A program made the translations under genes and the position numbers. Positions 9,484 through 18,693 of a stretch of DNA of 64,000 nucleotides are shown here, in pieces. Position 1 is the stretch's first letter. The number at the start of each line of letters is the position of its first letter. The stretch comes from Arthrobacter sp. ZGTC131 (GTDB lineage: Bacteria > Actinomycetota > Actinomycetes > Actinomycetales > Micrococcaceae): the NCBI RefSeq assembly GCF_002929275.1, contig NZ_PJIK01000005.1, forward strand, positions 62,001-126,000, written 5' to 3'. The notes under the pieces were generated by a model. The model was not told the origin of the DNA, did not search any database, and saw only the letters and a program-made list of their open reading frames with translations.

Positions 9484-11496
9484 ATGGACGGCAACCGGAA
9501 AGGAACCAGGAGCCGGTGGCACCGGTATGTTGAGGCGGCGGTCAATGCGGAAGCCGCCGGCCGGGGTCCGGCCAGTCAGCCGGCGGCCGGCGGTGCAGCA
9601 CACCAGATCCGGCCCGGCAGAAGGACGCAGCCAACCGGATCGGCACCCGGCCGGGCAGCTGCCGGCCACGCGGGAGCAGCCGGCCTGCACAGCTTCCGCG
9701 AAAAGGTCCGGCGGCGGCTTCTCCCCGATGCGCCGGACACGGCGGCCGCCGGCCAGCTGCGGCCGCGGGTCGACATCCGTCTGGCGCCGCCGGCACTGCT
9801 CGTGTGGGCCGCTACGGTCGCCGGCCCGTGGCTCACACCCATGGGGCTGCTGGGCATGTGCTGCGGGTGTGCCGCCGGGGCAGGATGCCTACTCCTCCTG
9901 GTGCTGCGGCGGCGAGACGCCCGCGGCCGCATTCCGCGGAGCTTCCTGATGACCGTTGCGGCATCCATGGTGCTCGCCGCTGCCGCAACGGCCCATTCCG
10001 CGGTGTCCGCCGCGCAAAGGCATGACGGTCCCGTGGCAGGGGCCATCGCCGCATCCGCGTCCGTCGTGGCGGAGGTGGAAATTACCGGCGCCCCTCGAGC
10101 GCTCAAAACGCCGGGCAGTTCGTCCCTGGCGCAACGTTGGGCGGTGAAGGCCATGGTCAAGACGCTGAATACCGGCGGCCGGCTACTCCGTGCGGAGGCC
10201 GCCGTCGTCATCATGGGTGGGCCGGACTGGGAGCATGCGGTCCTAGGACAGCTGGTCCGGGCCACAGGGAAGCTGCGGCCTCCTGATCCCGGCGACGTTG
10301 AAGCCGGTGTCCTCACCGCGTCTTCGCCACCGGTGACCCTCGAGGCGGCCGCGCCCTGGCAGCAGCAGCCTGCCGCCCTAGGCCGGCAGTTCGCAACGGC
10401 GGCCGGCTGGCTGGATGCTGATGCCCGCGGGCTCCTGCCGGGCATGGTGACCGGAGACACCAGCGGTCTGGACGAACAACTCGAGGCCGCCATGAAGACC
10501 GTGGGCCTGACTCATCTGACGGCCGTCAGCGGCGCCAACTGCAGCCTCATCCTCGGGGCCCTGCTGCTGGCCGCCCGCAGCCTGCGCCTGGCCAGGCTGC
10601 CGGCTGCCGCTTGCGCCCTGGCCGGACTTGGCATGTTCGTGCTGATGGTGGGCCCGGACGCCAGTGTCCTGAGGGCCTCGCTGATGGGCGCCATCGCGCT
10701 GGCATCACTCGCCGGCGGAAGAGCCGGCAGGGGGCTGAGCTTCCTGTGCCTCGCGGTCATCGCCCTGCTGCTAATCGATCCTGCACTGGGCACCAGTTTC
10801 GGATTCCTGCTGTCTGTCCTTGCCACGCTGGGGATCATCGTGCTGGGACGGCACATCATGGACTGGATTCCACCTGCAGTCCCGCGCTGGGCGGCCGCCG
10901 GCATCGCCGTGCCGCTGTCCGCCCAACTGCTGTGCGGACCCGTCATCGTGGTGCTGCAGCCGCAGTTCGCCACATATTCGTTGCTGGCCAATATGCTCGT
11001 GGCCCCGCTGGTGGCACCGGTCACCATCCTGGGGACGGCTGCGGTCCCGCTGGTGCCGCTCCTGCCGTGGCTGGCCACCGCCCTGATCGGCGTGGCAGGG
11101 CTGTTCGCGGCTGGGGTGGCCGGCATCGCCAGGTTCATGGCCGGCCTTCCGGGCGCGGCCCCGCCCTGGCCTGAGGGTCCGTTCGGATTGCTCACCATGG
11201 TGCTGTTCTCCGTCCTGACTGCGCTGGCAGCATGGGCGGCGGCCCATCCCGCCGGAACCATTCGTCTCGTGCTGGCCGCCCACTGCAAGACGGCCTGTGT
11301 GCTTGACCGGATCCTGGAAGGAAAGTCCATGCGGCCCGGGCCTTCCCGCAGGTCCGGCCGCGGCTTGGTGCAGCCGTTGCGCCGTGGCAGGCTTAGAGTC
11401 TGCAATCCAAATCCCGGGAGGAACCAACAGTGGCCGCTGCCCAGCCGCAACGATCCAAGACACAGGCCACCAATTCGGCCACGTGGCGGGATGTGA
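9484..11496 (+). CDS. comEC: ComEC/Rec2 family DNA-uptake channel
   Basis: Polytopic inner-membrane protein predicted to conduct single-stranded DNA during natural transformation. It has 670 residues, a long Ala/Gly/Arg-rich N-terminus, then many hydrophobic helices and the Competence-domain segment LTHLTAVSGANCSLILG near residues 340-357. The C-terminal metallo-beta-lactamase domain found in many ComEC proteins is absent, giving the short form common in actinobacteria. Its last 67 nt overlap the start of holA in another frame, and the Arg/Pro-rich tail encoded there looks non-conserved, so true function probably ends earlier. Confidence 0.87.
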   Translation: MDGNRKGTRSRWHRYVEAAVNAEAAGRGPASQPAAGGAAHQIRPGRRTQPTGSAPGRAAAGHAGAAGLHSFREKVRRRLLPDAPDTAAAGQLRPRVDIRLAPPALLVWAATVAGPWLTPMGLLGMCCGCAAGAGCLLLLVLRRRDARGRIPRSFLMTVAASMVLAAAATAHSAVSAAQRHDGPVAGAIAASASVVAEVEITGAPRALKTPGSSSLAQRWAVKAMVKTLNTGGRLLRAEAAVVIMGGPDWEHAVLGQLVRATGKLRPPDPGDVEAGVLTASSPPVTLEAAAPWQQQPAALGRQFATAAGWLDADARGLLPGMVTGDTSGLDEQLEAAMKTVGLTHLTAVSGANCSLILGALLLAARSLRLARLPAAACALAGLGMFVLMVGPDASVLRASLMGAIALASLAGGRAGRGLSFLCLAVIALLLIDPALGTSFGFLLSVLATLGIIVLGRHIMDWIPPAVPRWAAAGIAVPLSAQLLCGPVIVVLQPQFATYSLLANMLVAPLVAPVTILGTAAVPLVPLLPWLATALIGVAGLFAAGVAGIARFMAGLPGAAPPWPEGPFGLLTMVLFSVLTALAAWAAAHPAGTIRLVLAAHCKTACVLDRILEGKSMRPGPSRRSGRGLVQPLRRGRLRVCNPNPGRNQQWPLPSRNDPRHRPPIRPRGGM

Positions 11497-12446
11497 CCCC
11501 AGCCGGAATCGTGCTGATCACCGGGCCTGAGGAATATCTCGGCATCCGGGCCATGGACCGGGTCCGATCCCAGGTGCGGGCCGCAACTCCGGACGTGGAG
11601 ATCACCCGGCTCAATGCGGGCGCCTACGAAGCCGGGTCGCTGGCCATGAACGTCAGCCCGTCGCTCTTCGGCGAGAGCAAGCTGATCGAGGTTGAGGGCC
11701 TCGAATCGATGAATGACTCCTTCCTCGCCGACGGCCTTAAATATCTTGCCCGCCCGGAACAGGATGCCGTGCTGGTGCTTCGGCACGGCGGGGGAGTGCG
11801 CGGCAAGAAACTCCTCGACGCAGTCAAGGCCGGGGGCTGGCCGGTCGTCGACTGCCAGCCGCTGAAAAAGGACGCCGAGAAGACCGCATTTGTCGTGGCG
11901 GAATTCAAGGGGGCTTCGCGGCGGATCGAACCCGACGCTGTGCAGGCCCTGGTGAATGCGGTCGGCTCCAATCTGTCCGAGCTTGCGGCGGCCTGCAGCC
12001 AGCTCATTGCCGATGCCGCCACAACCGTTGATGCGGAAATGGTTGAACGCTATTACGGCGGCCGCATCGAGGCGACTGCCTTCAAGGTCGCTGATGCCGC
12101 CATGGCGGGCAACGGACCGGCCGCCCTCTCCACGCTGCGCCACGCCCTCGCCACGGGCGAGGACCCTGTTCCCCTGGTGGCGGCCCTGGCCGCGAAATTG
12201 CGAACGGTGGCCAAGGTGGCCGGCGCCCAAGGGTCATCGGCGCAGATTGCCAAGCAGCTCGGCATGCAGCCGTGGCTCGTGGAACAGGCTCAGCGCGACG
12301 TCCGCCGGTGGACGCCCGAGGGCCTCGCCCGGTCCATCCAAGTGACCGCCGAGGCCGACGCGCAGGTTAAGGGCCTCTCGCGGGACCCTGTGTACGCGGT
12401 CGAACACGCGGTGACCGTGATCGCCACCGCCGCCCGCGGCCGCTAG
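11430..12446 (+). CDS. holA: DNA polymerase III delta subunit
   Basis: Clamp-loader delta subunit, 338 residues. It opens the beta sliding clamp for loading. The AAA+-like N-domain (VLITGPEEYLGIRAMDRV near residues 28-45), the middle lid, and the C-terminal helical collar are recognisable. GTG 11430 follows GGGAGG at 6-8 nt, and the N-terminal extension MAAAQPQRSK is Gln/Ser-rich. It overlaps comEC by 67 nt, unusually long for independent proteins. It is followed by a bidirectional hairpin shared with convergent rpsT, the classic actinobacterial holA/rpsT arrangement. Confidence 0.93.
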   Translation: MAAAQPQRSKTQATNSATWRDVTPAGIVLITGPEEYLGIRAMDRVRSQVRAATPDVEITRLNAGAYEAGSLAMNVSPSLFGESKLIEVEGLESMNDSFLADGLKYLARPEQDAVLVLRHGGGVRGKKLLDAVKAGGWPVVDCQPLKKDAEKTAFVVAEFKGASRRIEPDAVQALVNAVGSNLSELAAACSQLIADAATTVDAEMVERYYGGRIEATAFKVADAAMAGNGPAALSTLRHALATGEDPVPLVAALAAKLRTVAKVAGAQGSSAQIAKQLGMQPWLVEQAQRDVRRWTPEGLARSIQVTAEADAQVKGLSRDPVYAVEHAVTVIATAARGR

Positions 12447-12509
12447 CAGCAAGCGGCAACACGGCTCCGACCAGCCAAGCGGCGGCTGGCAGCAACACCT
12501 TAAAGAGAT

Positions 12510-12536
12510 GTGGCCGGCACCAATGGTGCCGGCCAC
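12510..12536. terminator. Bidirectional terminator between holA and rpsT
   Basis: Perfect 12-bp stem GTGGCCGGCACC / GGTGCCGGCCAC with an AAT loop, centred between the convergent holA and rpsT genes. It can act on both strands. Confidence 0.75.
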
Positions 12537-12565
12537 AAGCATCAGTTCAGTTGAACTGGAAAACC

Positions 12566-12826
12566 TTAGAGTGCGTTGACCTTCTTGGAGATCGCCGACT
12601 TGCGGTTTGCAGCGTTGTTCTTGTGAAGAACACCCTTGCTGACAGCCTTGTCCAGCTTACGGCTGGCAGTAACGAGCGCAGTAGCAGCGGCATCCTTGTC
12701 GGTGGACGCAACGGCGGTGGTGACGGCGCGGATGGCCGACTTCAGCTCGGACTTGACTGCGTTGTTGCGCAGGCGAGCCTTTTCGTTGGTCAGGATACGC
12801 TTCTTCTGGGACTTGATATTTGCCAC
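12566..12826 (-). CDS. rpsT: 30S ribosomal protein S20
   Basis: Primary 16S rRNA-binding protein S20, 86 residues. It is highly basic and helical, with the diagnostic [21 protein letters not shown]-terminus. The start is GTG with GAGAG upstream. It is transcribed toward holA and ends at the shared hairpin. The roughly 190 nt upstream (12827-13014) carries its promoter and no other gene I can support. Confidence 0.97.
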   Translation of the reverse strand: MANIKSQKKRILTNEKARLRNNAVKSELKSAIRAVTTAVASTDKDAAATALVTASRKLDKAVSKGVLHKNNAANRKSAISKKVNAL

Positions 12827-13014
12827 GTGTGAACTCTCTTTTTAATGCGGAAATGGTCTAGAGGGCTTTCAGGTTGGCCATTGACTGAGCGGCGTGGGGA
12901 TACCTATGGCGGCCAACCATCAGTGGCCGTCGACCTGCACGGACACACAGCTATGAATAGTATCAGATTTCGGTCAACCGTGGCCATTTGGTGCAGGCGC
13001 GCCGCGCCAGCGAT

Positions 13015-13596
13015 TTACTTCCAGCCGCGCAGCTGACGAAGAGCGTCGGCCACCAGGAAAAACTGGCCCCGGTCAAGGATTGCGCCCTCCCGGCGGATGT
13101 CCGCGGCGTGGATCTGGAGGACGCGGTCGAGTTTGGCCTCGCTGGGGCGCCACTGCCGGTCCCAAGGCCCGGTGCCGATATCGACATAGTCGCGGCGGCC
13201 GCGGGGATGACCGTCGTGGTCCTTGCTGGTCAGCATCAGCCCGAGCAGGTACCGCCCGTGGCTACCGACCAGCAGCACCGGACGGTCCTTGCCCCGGGAA
13301 TGGTCTTCTTCGTACGGCACCCAGGTCCACACCACTTCGCCCGGGTCCGGGCGTCCGTCGGGGGAGGGGGAATACCGGATGGTTGCCGTGCCCCGGAAGT
13401 CGCCGGGGTAAGTCCCGGTCAGCGCCCCCGCACCGGTCCCGGCGCCGACCCCGGTCCGGGACGTTGCCGGCGCGGACGTCCGGACGGAGGCGCTCTTTGC
13501 TGTCGCCGCACGGGAGCGCTGCGGACGCCCCAGGTCCTTGAGGAAGCGGAGGGGCGCCCGTAGCGCCCTGCCGATGGTGCGTAGGTTCATGGCCAT
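13015..13596 (-). CDS. PemK/MazF-like family protein
   Basis: 193-residue protein whose C-terminal two thirds fit the PemK/MazF beta-barrel fold: GEVVWTWVPYEED, then GKDRPVLLVG, and a closing helix. The first 80 residues are basic and Ser/Ala/Thr-rich. Classical MazF toxins are about 110 residues with an antitoxin gene immediately upstream. Here there is no partner ORF, and the protein is longer, so this is more likely the housekeeping actinobacterial relative than an active toxin. ATG 13596 is the likely start. ATG 13590 is nearly equivalent, and the longer in-frame extension to 13647 lacks support. Divergent to lepA. Confidence 0.72.
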   Translation of the reverse strand: MAMNLRTIGRALRAPLRFLKDLGRPQRSRAATAKSASVRTSAPATSRTGVGAGTGAGALTGTYPGDFRGTATIRYSPSPDGRPDPGEVVWTWVPYEEDHSRGKDRPVLLVGSHGRYLLGLMLTSKDHDGHPRGRRDYVDIGTGPWDRQWRPSEAKLDRVLQIHAADIRREGAILDRGQFFLVADALRQLRGWK

Positions 13597-13784
13597 GAGC
13601 GCAACGATACCGCCGCGTTGGTCACCGGCCCGGACGCGGAGGCGCACCGGCCGGGCATAGCAGCGCAGAATGTACTGCCACGGGCCAGGACGTGGGAGAC
13701 TAGAGGCTCAGATATGCGGCAGGTGGCAGGATGGCCAGATTCAGCCTGAACAACGCCGCGGAATGCCAACAGTAAGGACCCTGC

Positions 13785-15638
13785 GTGTCTCCCATGGCCC
13801 GCACCGCCCCGGTGCCCGCCGCGACAGATCCGGCCATCATTCGGAATTTCTGCATCATCGCGCACATTGACCACGGCAAATCCACCCTGGCCGACCGCAT
13901 GCTTCAGTACACCGGCGTCGTGCAGTCGCGCGACATGAAGGCCCAGTATCTGGACCGCATGGATATCGAGCGAGAGCGCGGCATCACCATCAAGTCCCAG
14001 GCCGTCCGCATGCCTTGGGAACTCGACGGCGTCAGCTACGCATTGAACATGATTGACACGCCGGGCCACGTGGACTTCACATACGAGGTGTCCCGGTCCC
14101 TGGCCGCCTGCGAAGGCGCAGTGCTGCTGGTGGACGCGGCCCAGGGCATCGAGGCGCAGACCCTCGCCAACCTCTATCTGGCGATGGAAAACAACCTAAC
14201 CATCATCCCGGTCCTGAACAAGATCGACCTGCCGGCTGCGCAGCCCGAGAAGTACGCGGCGGAACTGGCCAGCCTGATCGGCGGCGACCCCGACGACGTG
14301 CTACGCGTCTCCGGCAAGACCGGCATGGGCGTCGAGGTGCTGTTGGACAAGATTGTTCGCGACCTTCCCGCCCCCGTGGGAGACCCGGACGCCCCCGCAC
14401 GTGCCATGATCTTCGACTCTGTCTACGACACCTACCGCGGCGTCGTCACCTACGTCCGTGTGGTGGACGGCATGCTGCACCCGCGTGAACGCATCCAGAT
14501 GATGTCCACCCGCGCCACCCACGAACTCCTGGAGATCGGTGTCAGCTCCCCGGAGCCCACCCCCTCCAAGGGGCTCGGCGTGGGCGAGGTCGGCTACCTC
14601 ATCACCGGCGTGAAGGACGTCCGCCTGTCCAAGGTGGGCGACACCGTCACCAATCTTGCCAAGCCGGCCACCGATTCGCTCCCCGGCTATGCCGACGCCA
14701 AGCCGATGGTCTTCTCCGGCCTGTATCCGCTGGACGGCACGGACTACCCGGTGCTCCGCGATGCCCTCGAGAAGCTGATGCTCAACGACGCCGCGCTGGT
14801 GTACGAGCCCGAAACCTCAGCCGCGCTGGGATTCGGTTTCCGCGTGGGATTCCTGGGCCTGCTGCACCTGGAAATTACCCGCGAGCGGCTGGAGCGTGAA
14901 TACAACCTGGACCTGATTTCCACCGCCCCCAACGTGGAATATGAAGTGACGCTGGAAGACAAGAGGGTCGTCCACGTCACGAACCCCAGCGAATACCCCA
15001 CGGGCAAGATCGCTGAAGTCCGCGAGCCGATGGTGTCCGCCACCATCCTGGCGCCGAACGAGTTCGTCGGCGCCATCATGGAGCTGTGCCAGAGCCGGCG
15101 CGGCGTCATGGGCGGCATGGACTATCTTTCCGAGGACCGGGTGGAAATCCGGTACCGCCTTCCGCTGGCCGAGATCGTCTTCGACTTCTTCGACATCCTC
15201 AAGTCCAAGACCCGCGGCTACGGATCGCTCGACTGGAAGGCCGACGGCGAGCAGGTGTCGGATCTGGTGAAGGTGGACATCATGCTCCAGGGCGAGCAGG
15301 TTGATGCCTTCTCCGCCATCACCCACCGGGACAAGGCTTACGCCTACGGCGTGATGATGACCGGCAAGCTGCGTGAACTCATTCCGCGCCAGCAGTTCGA
15401 GGTCCCCATCCAGGCCGCCATCGGCTCCAGGATCATCGCCCGCGAAAGCATCCGCGCCATCCGGAAGGACGTCCTCGCCAAGTGCTACGGCGGTGACATT
15501 TCCCGGAAGCGCAAGCTGCTGGAAAAGCAGAAGGAAGGCAAGAAGCGCATGAAGATGGTGGGCCGCGTCGAGGTCCCGCAGGAAGCCTTCATCGCCGCGC
15601 TGACCACCGACGAGTCCAAGGACAAGGCCAAGAAGTAG
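13785..15638 (+). CDS. lepA: Elongation factor 4 (LepA)
   Basis: Ribosomal back-translocase GTPase, 617 residues. G1 is [10 protein letters not shown] near residues 26-35, switch II/G3 is DTPGHVDF, and G4 is NKID. The EF-G-like domains and the LepA-specific C-terminal domain follow ([19 protein letters not shown]). GTG 13785 is preferred because TAAGGA ends 6 nt upstream, while ATG 13794 would be 15 nt away. hemW follows after a short gap, the conserved lepA-hemW pair. Confidence 0.97.
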   Translation: MSPMARTAPVPAATDPAIIRNFCIIAHIDHGKSTLADRMLQYTGVVQSRDMKAQYLDRMDIERERGITIKSQAVRMPWELDGVSYALNMIDTPGHVDFTYEVSRSLAACEGAVLLVDAAQGIEAQTLANLYLAMENNLTIIPVLNKIDLPAAQPEKYAAELASLIGGDPDDVLRVSGKTGMGVEVLLDKIVRDLPAPVGDPDAPARAMIFDSVYDTYRGVVTYVRVVDGMLHPRERIQMMSTRATHELLEIGVSSPEPTPSKGLGVGEVGYLITGVKDVRLSKVGDTVTNLAKPATDSLPGYADAKPMVFSGLYPLDGTDYPVLRDALEKLMLNDAALVYEPETSAALGFGFRVGFLGLLHLEITRERLEREYNLDLISTAPNVEYEVTLEDKRVVHVTNPSEYPTGKIAEVREPMVSATILAPNEFVGAIMELCQSRRGVMGGMDYLSEDRVEIRYRLPLAEIVFDFFDILKSKTRGYGSLDWKADGEQVSDLVKVDIMLQGEQVDAFSAITHRDKAYAYGVMMTGKLRELIPRQQFEVPIQAAIGSRIIARESIRAIRKDVLAKCYGGDISRKRKLLEKQKEGKKRMKMVGRVEVPQEAFIAALTTDESKDKAKK

Positions 15639-15674
15639 TGATGATTGTGGCCGGAACCACCGGAGGCCGCACCC

Positions 15675-16904
15675 GTGCCTAGCGTTCTTCCCCTCGGCGA
15701 CCCGGCGCCGTCGGACGGTCTGTTGCCCGCCCAGGCAGCGGACGGTGCGGCGGGCCGGGCCTTCGGGCTGTACGTGCACATTCCGTTCTGCGCCGTCCGG
15801 TGCGGATACTGCGACTTCAACACCTATACGGCCACAGAGCTGGGCGGCGGCGCGTCGCAGGATGCCTACGCCTCCACGGCCATCTCCGAGGTGGACTTCG
15901 CGGCTGCCGTCCTGCGGGACTCAGGGATTCCGGACCGGCCGCTGAGCACGGTGTTCTTCGGCGGCGGGACGCCCACGCTCCTGCCGGCCGAGGATCTGGC
16001 CCGGATTCTCGGGGCTGCCATCAACGAGTGGGGCCTGGAACCCGGCGCCGAGGTCACCACCGAGGCCAACCCTGACTCCGTCACGCCGGAGTCCCTTGCC
16101 GTCCTCAAGGATGCCGGCTTTACCCGGGTTTCCTTCGGCATGCAGTCTGCCGTGCCCCATGTGCTGAAGGTCCTGGACCGTACCCACACCCCCAGCCGCG
16201 TGCCGCAGGTGGTGCAGTGGGCACGGGAAGCCGGACTGGCTGTGAGCCTGGACCTGATCTACGGGACACCGGGAGAGTCGCTGGACGACTGGCGCCACTC
16301 CCTCGAGACCGCTCTGTCCTACCAGCCCGACCACATCAGCGCCTACGCGCTGATCGTTGAGGACGGCACCAAGCTCGCCGCCCAGATCCGCCGCGGTGAA
16401 GTCCCGGGCATCGACGACGACGACCACGCCGACAAGTACGAACTCGCCGACCAGCTGATCGGCGAAGCGGGTCTTAGCTGGTATGAAGTCAGCAACTGGT
16501 CACGGACGCCGGAACAGGCCTGCCGGCACAACCTTGCCTACTGGCGGGGAGACGACTGGTGGGGGATCGGGCCCGGGGCGCACTCCCACGTCGGCGGCGT
16601 GCGCTGGTGGAACGTTAAGCACCCGACCGCCTATGCCGGCCGACTTGCCTCGGGCGCCTCCCCGGCGGCAGGACGCGAGACCCTCGACGCCGAAACACGC
16701 CAGGTGGAGAAGGTCATGCTCGAGGCCCGCCTGGCGTCGGGACTGGACGTCGCTTCGCTGTCCGCCTCGGGCCGGCACGCTGTGGCAGGGCTCATTGCGG
16801 ACGGCCTTGTGTCACCGGCGGAGGCCTTTCAGGGCCGCCTGGTCCTCACGCTCAAGGGCCGGCTGCTGGCCGATGCCGTGGTCCGCAGGATCCTACCGGA
16901 CTAG
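15675..16904 (+). CDS. hemW: Radical SAM heme chaperone HemW
   Basis: Radical SAM protein of the oxygen-independent coproporphyrinogen-oxidase-like family, now regarded as a heme chaperone. The 409-residue protein carries the [4Fe-4S] motif C-x3-C-x2-C at residues 39-46 (CAVRCGYC), followed by the SAM-binding GGGTPTLL segment and the HemN C-terminal domain. GTG 15675 follows GGAGG by 8 nt. The additional in-frame start at 15645 is too near the lepA stop and lacks a ribosome site. It directly follows lepA. Confidence 0.92.
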   Translation: MPSVLPLGDPAPSDGLLPAQAADGAAGRAFGLYVHIPFCAVRCGYCDFNTYTATELGGGASQDAYASTAISEVDFAAAVLRDSGIPDRPLSTVFFGGGTPTLLPAEDLARILGAAINEWGLEPGAEVTTEANPDSVTPESLAVLKDAGFTRVSFGMQSAVPHVLKVLDRTHTPSRVPQVVQWAREAGLAVSLDLIYGTPGESLDDWRHSLETALSYQPDHISAYALIVEDGTKLAAQIRRGEVPGIDDDDHADKYELADQLIGEAGLSWYEVSNWSRTPEQACRHNLAYWRGDDWWGIGPGAHSHVGGVRWWNVKHPTAYAGRLASGASPAAGRETLDAETRQVEKVMLEARLASGLDVASLSASGRHAVAGLIADGLVSPAEAFQGRLVLTLKGRLLADAVVRRILPD

Positions 16905-16931
16905 CCGCACTGCAACCAGACCGCCGGGGCG

Positions 16932-17351
16932 TTACTTGATCCAGCGCAGGTTGTACTGGTACCGGTGCGGCTGGCCACGGTTGACGTGGATGCCCGCGGA
17001 CACCGAGAAACACGTCAGGGCAATCCAGATGAGGGTCGCAAGCACAGCGAAGATGTTGCCCACCACGGGAAGCAGCACCAGGATATTCGCCAGGACCGCC
17101 GCGATGGTGGGCGGCAGCGCGAAGTTCAGGGCTTCCTTGGACTCCTGCGCCGTGAACGGCCCGCGGTCACGGAAGATCAGGTAGATCAGCAAGGCCGGCA
17201 CGCAGCCCAGGATGCCACCGAAGTGCGCCAGCGTGGCCCACTGCCTGTCCTCGCTGGCGGTCAGCGGAAGCGCATTGGCGGGAACGCCATGGTACTGCGG
17301 CAGGTCCTGGCCGGGCGGTGTGTCCCTGCGGTCGCGAGCGTCTTCTGCCAC
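16932..17351 (-). CDS. DUF4870 domain membrane protein
   Basis: 139-residue protein with a hydrophilic N-terminus (Asp/Arg/Pro-rich), then the Tic20-like DUF4870 region: WATLAHFGGILGCVPALLIYL, a KEALNFALPP turn and two further hydrophobic helices. The predicted topology is 3-4 membrane segments. Function of the family is not established. It is convergent with hemW (27-nt gap, no T-run terminator seen). The start is GTG, about 11 nt downstream of GGAAG. Confidence 0.82.
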   Translation of the reverse strand: MAEDARDRRDTPPGQDLPQYHGVPANALPLTASEDRQWATLAHFGGILGCVPALLIYLIFRDRGPFTAQESKEALNFALPPTIAAVLANILVLLPVVGNIFAVLATLIWIALTCFSVSAGIHVNRGQPHRYQYNLRWIK

Positions 17352-17558
17352 GTGTCTTCCTTAAACTTGCGTTGTTGCGTTATTGCCGGTGCCTGCGGTG
17401 TGCTGGCGCGACCGGCCCCGCGGGGCCGGACGGCGGCAGCGCACAAGGCGCCGTACCAAGAATACTGGGTCGGGCGTTGAATGGACGACCAATCTCCCGC
17501 ACGGCACGCGTTTTGCACCCATGGCACACCACGAGTGCCGCGCGTTCGGCACAGTGCC

Positions 17559-17632
17559 CGTGCCCGCCTACGGCCATGTTTCCCTTGCCTGCCTACGGCA
17601 AAGTTCCCCTTGCCCCGCCTATGGCACAGTGA
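17559..17632. repeat. Short tandem degenerate repeat, about 26 bp x 3
   Basis: Three imperfect copies of GCC(C/T)GCCTA(C/T)GGC followed by an A/T-containing TTCCC(C)TT linker, at about 17562, 17588 and 17613. The third copy overlaps the 3' end of the DUF3097 gene. It lies in the 267-bp non-coding stretch between the DUF4870 gene and the DUF3097 gene, where I see no other gene. Confidence 0.5.
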
Positions 17633-18479
17633 GGAAGTCGATGACCTCTTCCACCCTGCCCAGCAGGGCGGGCTCGAGGTCGGCATACGTGCGCACCGCG
17701 CCGAGCAGTTTCTGCCAGCCGAGGCCGATGTCTTCCTTCGTGGAGTGGGGCCAGCCGAACGCTGCGAGGATGCCCGTTTTCCAGTCCGTTCCGCGGGGCA
17801 CTACCGGCCACTGCGCGATGCCGAGCACGGAGGGCCTGATGGCCTGCCAGACGTCGACATACGGGTGGCCCACAATCAGCACGTTTCCGGCGGCGCCGGG
17901 AGACGCCATGACGGCCGCGGCGATCCTGGATTCCTTGGAGTCCGGAACCAGGTGGTCAACCAGCACGCCCAGCCTCCTGCCCGGTCCCGGGCGGAAAGCG
18001 GCGACGGCGCCGGCGAGGTCGTCAATCCCGTGAAGAGGCTCGACGACGATGCCCTCCACCCGGAGGTCGTCACCCCAGACCTTTTCCACGAGTTCGGCGT
18101 CGTGCTTGCCCTCGACCCAGATCCGGCTCGCCTTGGCCACCTGGGCCCGCTGGCCCTCCACCCTGACGGAACCTGACGCGGTCCGCGCCGGCGTCGCGGA
18201 TCCCGGAGGTTTGCCGGCAGGGGCAGGGGCAGGCGGCATCAGCCGGATCGGCTGGCCCTCAAGAAGGAAGCCGAAACCAAGCCGGAATGTCCGCGACTTC
18301 CCGCGCCGGTCCTCAAGCGCTACGACGTGCATCCCGCCGGATTTCTCCACGCGCGTCACCGCGCCCACCCAGCCTGACTGGACATCCTCCAGCACCATCC
18401 CGCGCTCGGCAGGCACTTCCGGCAGTTCGTTCTTTGCGGGCGCTGCGATGTCCTGCGGGCCCCAGGTCTGGTACTGCAT
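17619..18479 (-). CDS. DUF3097 family protein
   Basis: Conserved actinobacterial protein of unknown function, 286 residues, recognised by the family-typical segments GMVLEDVQSGWVGAV, RIWVEGKHDAELVEKVWGDD, LGVLVDHLVPDSKE and NVLIVGHPYVDVWQAI. The RIWVEGKHDAELVEKVWGDD segment is reminiscent of a Toprim-like fold (E, then a DxD-like pair further on), but a nuclease role is only a guess. ATG 18479 is chosen because the additional 35 upstream codons read through an Arg/Pro-rich low-information stretch. Divergent to hrcA. Confidence 0.83.
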   Translation of the reverse strand: MQYQTWGPQDIAAPAKNELPEVPAERGMVLEDVQSGWVGAVTRVEKSGGMHVVALEDRRGKSRTFRLGFGFLLEGQPIRLMPPAPAPAGKPPGSATPARTASGSVRVEGQRAQVAKASRIWVEGKHDAELVEKVWGDDLRVEGIVVEPLHGIDDLAGAVAAFRPGPGRRLGVLVDHLVPDSKESRIAAAVMASPGAAGNVLIVGHPYVDVWQAIRPSVLGIAQWPVVPRGTDWKTGILAAFGWPHSTKEDIGLGWQKLLGAVRTYADLEPALLGRVEEVIDFLTVP

Positions 18480-18607
18480 TCGTTCACACCGCTTTGCACT
18501 AGGAAGATGCCGCCCGGGCAGCCTATCTGCTGCAGGGCCGGGTGGTGCCCGGAGTTTCGCCCGGAGCGGTACCAATGCTAACAACGCGCCGACTCATATT
18601 AGACTTG

Positions 18608-18634
18608 TTAGCACTTGGGCATGTCGAGTGCTAA
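18608..18634. promoter_or_regulatory. CIRCE operator for HrcA
   Basis: TTAGCACTT-N9-GAGTGCTAA, one base off the CIRCE consensus (TTAGCACTC-N9-GAGTGCTAA). The flanks extend the symmetry to TTGTTAGCACT...AGTGCTAACAA. It lies 59 nt upstream of hrcA and implies autoregulation of hrcA-dnaJ by heat-responsive HrcA. Confidence 0.93.
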
Positions 18635-18693
18635 CAAATGGGTTGCCGGGCGCCCGTCCTGACTATCCAGTAACGGTCGATCGGAGGTGGACT

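Noticed and set aside
10512-12230. 572-residue minus-strand ORF across comEC and holA
   Set aside because: It is antisense to two well-supported genes with Arg/Ser/Pro-rich composition typical of shadow frames in high-GC DNA.
13015-13596. Toxin-antitoxin module (PemK/MazF-like)
   Set aside because: The protein is nearly twice the length of a MazF toxin and there is no small antitoxin gene adjacent in either orientation, so a TA system is not claimed.
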